Shown here one piece after another: positions 7,415 to 7,574 of a stretch of 7,574 bases of DNA. Within the stretch, counting starts at the first letter, position 1; every line of letters starts with the position of its first letter. The notes below the pieces were generated by a model, which was given only the letters and a program-made list of their open reading frames with translations, made no database searches and was not told where the DNA came from. The stretch lies in contig VGRA01000113.1 of NCBI GenBank assembly GCA_016875515.1, forward strand, positions 1 through 7,574, written 5' to 3'. The stretch comes from Deltaproteobacteria bacterium (lineage in GTDB: Bacteria > Myxococcota > Myxococcia > Myxococcales > Myxococcaceae). The position numbers and the translations under genes are program-made.

Positions 7415-7574
7415 TGGCCCTCCTCGGACGTTTCTGCTGGAAGCGCCACAGCTGCAGGTTTTTCTCGTTCTGCTTCATGGAGTCCAGCAGCTTCTCCGCC
7501 CGGTCGCGGTCCATGCCCGTGGAGACGCCGCCGTCCGGCTCGGACGCGCCGCCGTCGGCCTCCGAGCCGGGCTC
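7398..7574 (-). CDS. batC: BatC-like protein, C-terminal 58 residues
   Basis: Only the 3' end is present; the gene continues past the right edge. The reading frame is open from the edge to a TAG at 7400-7398 and overlaps batD by 17 nt. The fragment starts with an acidic, Gly/Ser-rich low-complexity stretch (about 20 residues). It then gives DRAEKLLDSMKQNEKNLQ, a basic segment (WRFQQKRPRR) and ends in EKDW. The 'AEKLLDxxxxNEKxLQ ... KDW-end' pattern is the tail usually found on TPR-containing BatC proteins, following the TPR repeats that here lie outside the window. The position immediately before batD agrees. In Bat operons BatC is thought to act with BatB and BatE in a membrane complex. The frame is confirmed by overlap geometry; identity is inferred from the tail and synteny. 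Confidence 0.8.
   Translation of the reverse strand, partial: EPGSEADGGASEPDGGVSTGMDRDRAEKLLDSMKQNEKNLQLWRFQQKRPRRANEKDW
7419..7424 (-). promoter_or_regulatory. Strong Shine-Dalgarno of batD inside batC
   Basis: On the minus strand AGGAGG lies 4 nt before the batD ATG at 7414-7412, within the last codons of batC. It is the strongest ribosome binding site in the operon, selects this start, and would let ribosomes ending batC re-initiate on batD. Confidence 0.65.

Overview
The window is very GC-rich, gene-dense DNA with G/C-biased third codon positions. Together with a single-domain PilZ protein, a Bat operon and a type III secretion (T3SS) cluster in one stretch, this suggests a myxobacterium (Myxococcus/Stigmatella/Cystobacter-like). 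The assignment is an inference from composition and gene content; there is no rRNA or other marker gene here. I see no tRNA, rRNA, insertion sequence, CRISPR array or phage gene. The longest gap without a gene is 223 bases (943-1165).

Left part (1-942, minus strand): three tightly packed genes read leftwards off the window edge. In transcription order they are a 155-aa protein whose C-terminus looks like a T3SS needle subunit, a 118-aa inner-rod protein (SctI/YscI/PrgJ type), and the first 39 residues of the T3SS inner-ring lipoprotein SctJ (YscJ/PrgK type). The order needle, rod, ring lipoprotein is that of prgI-prgJ-prgK in Salmonella SPI-1. The rest of the T3SS should lie to the left of the window.

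Middle (943-1486): an intergenic region with short repeats, then a plus-strand gene for a 106-aa PilZ protein with an intact cyclic-di-GMP binding signature. It is divergent from the T3SS genes and ends only 3 bases from the convergent gene that follows.

Right part (1490-7574, minus strand): one apparent operon of five genes, all joined by overlaps. It runs batC (3' end only), batD, batE, then a MacB/LolD-type ABC ATPase and an 853-aa two-lobed FtsX/MacB-type permease. The Bat proteins are envelope proteins, usually encoded with a MoxR AAA+ ATPase, a DUF58 protein and VWA-domain proteins (BatA/BatB), and expected upstream beyond the right edge. The ABC pair completes a transporter of the class that handles lipoproteins, peptides or other envelope substrates. 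The stop/start overlaps (17 nt, ATGA, ATGA, TGATG) imply co-translation of Bat proteins and transporter, suggesting they work on a common envelope task. That linkage, and the needle-like protein with a long N-terminal extension, are the two points most worth following up.
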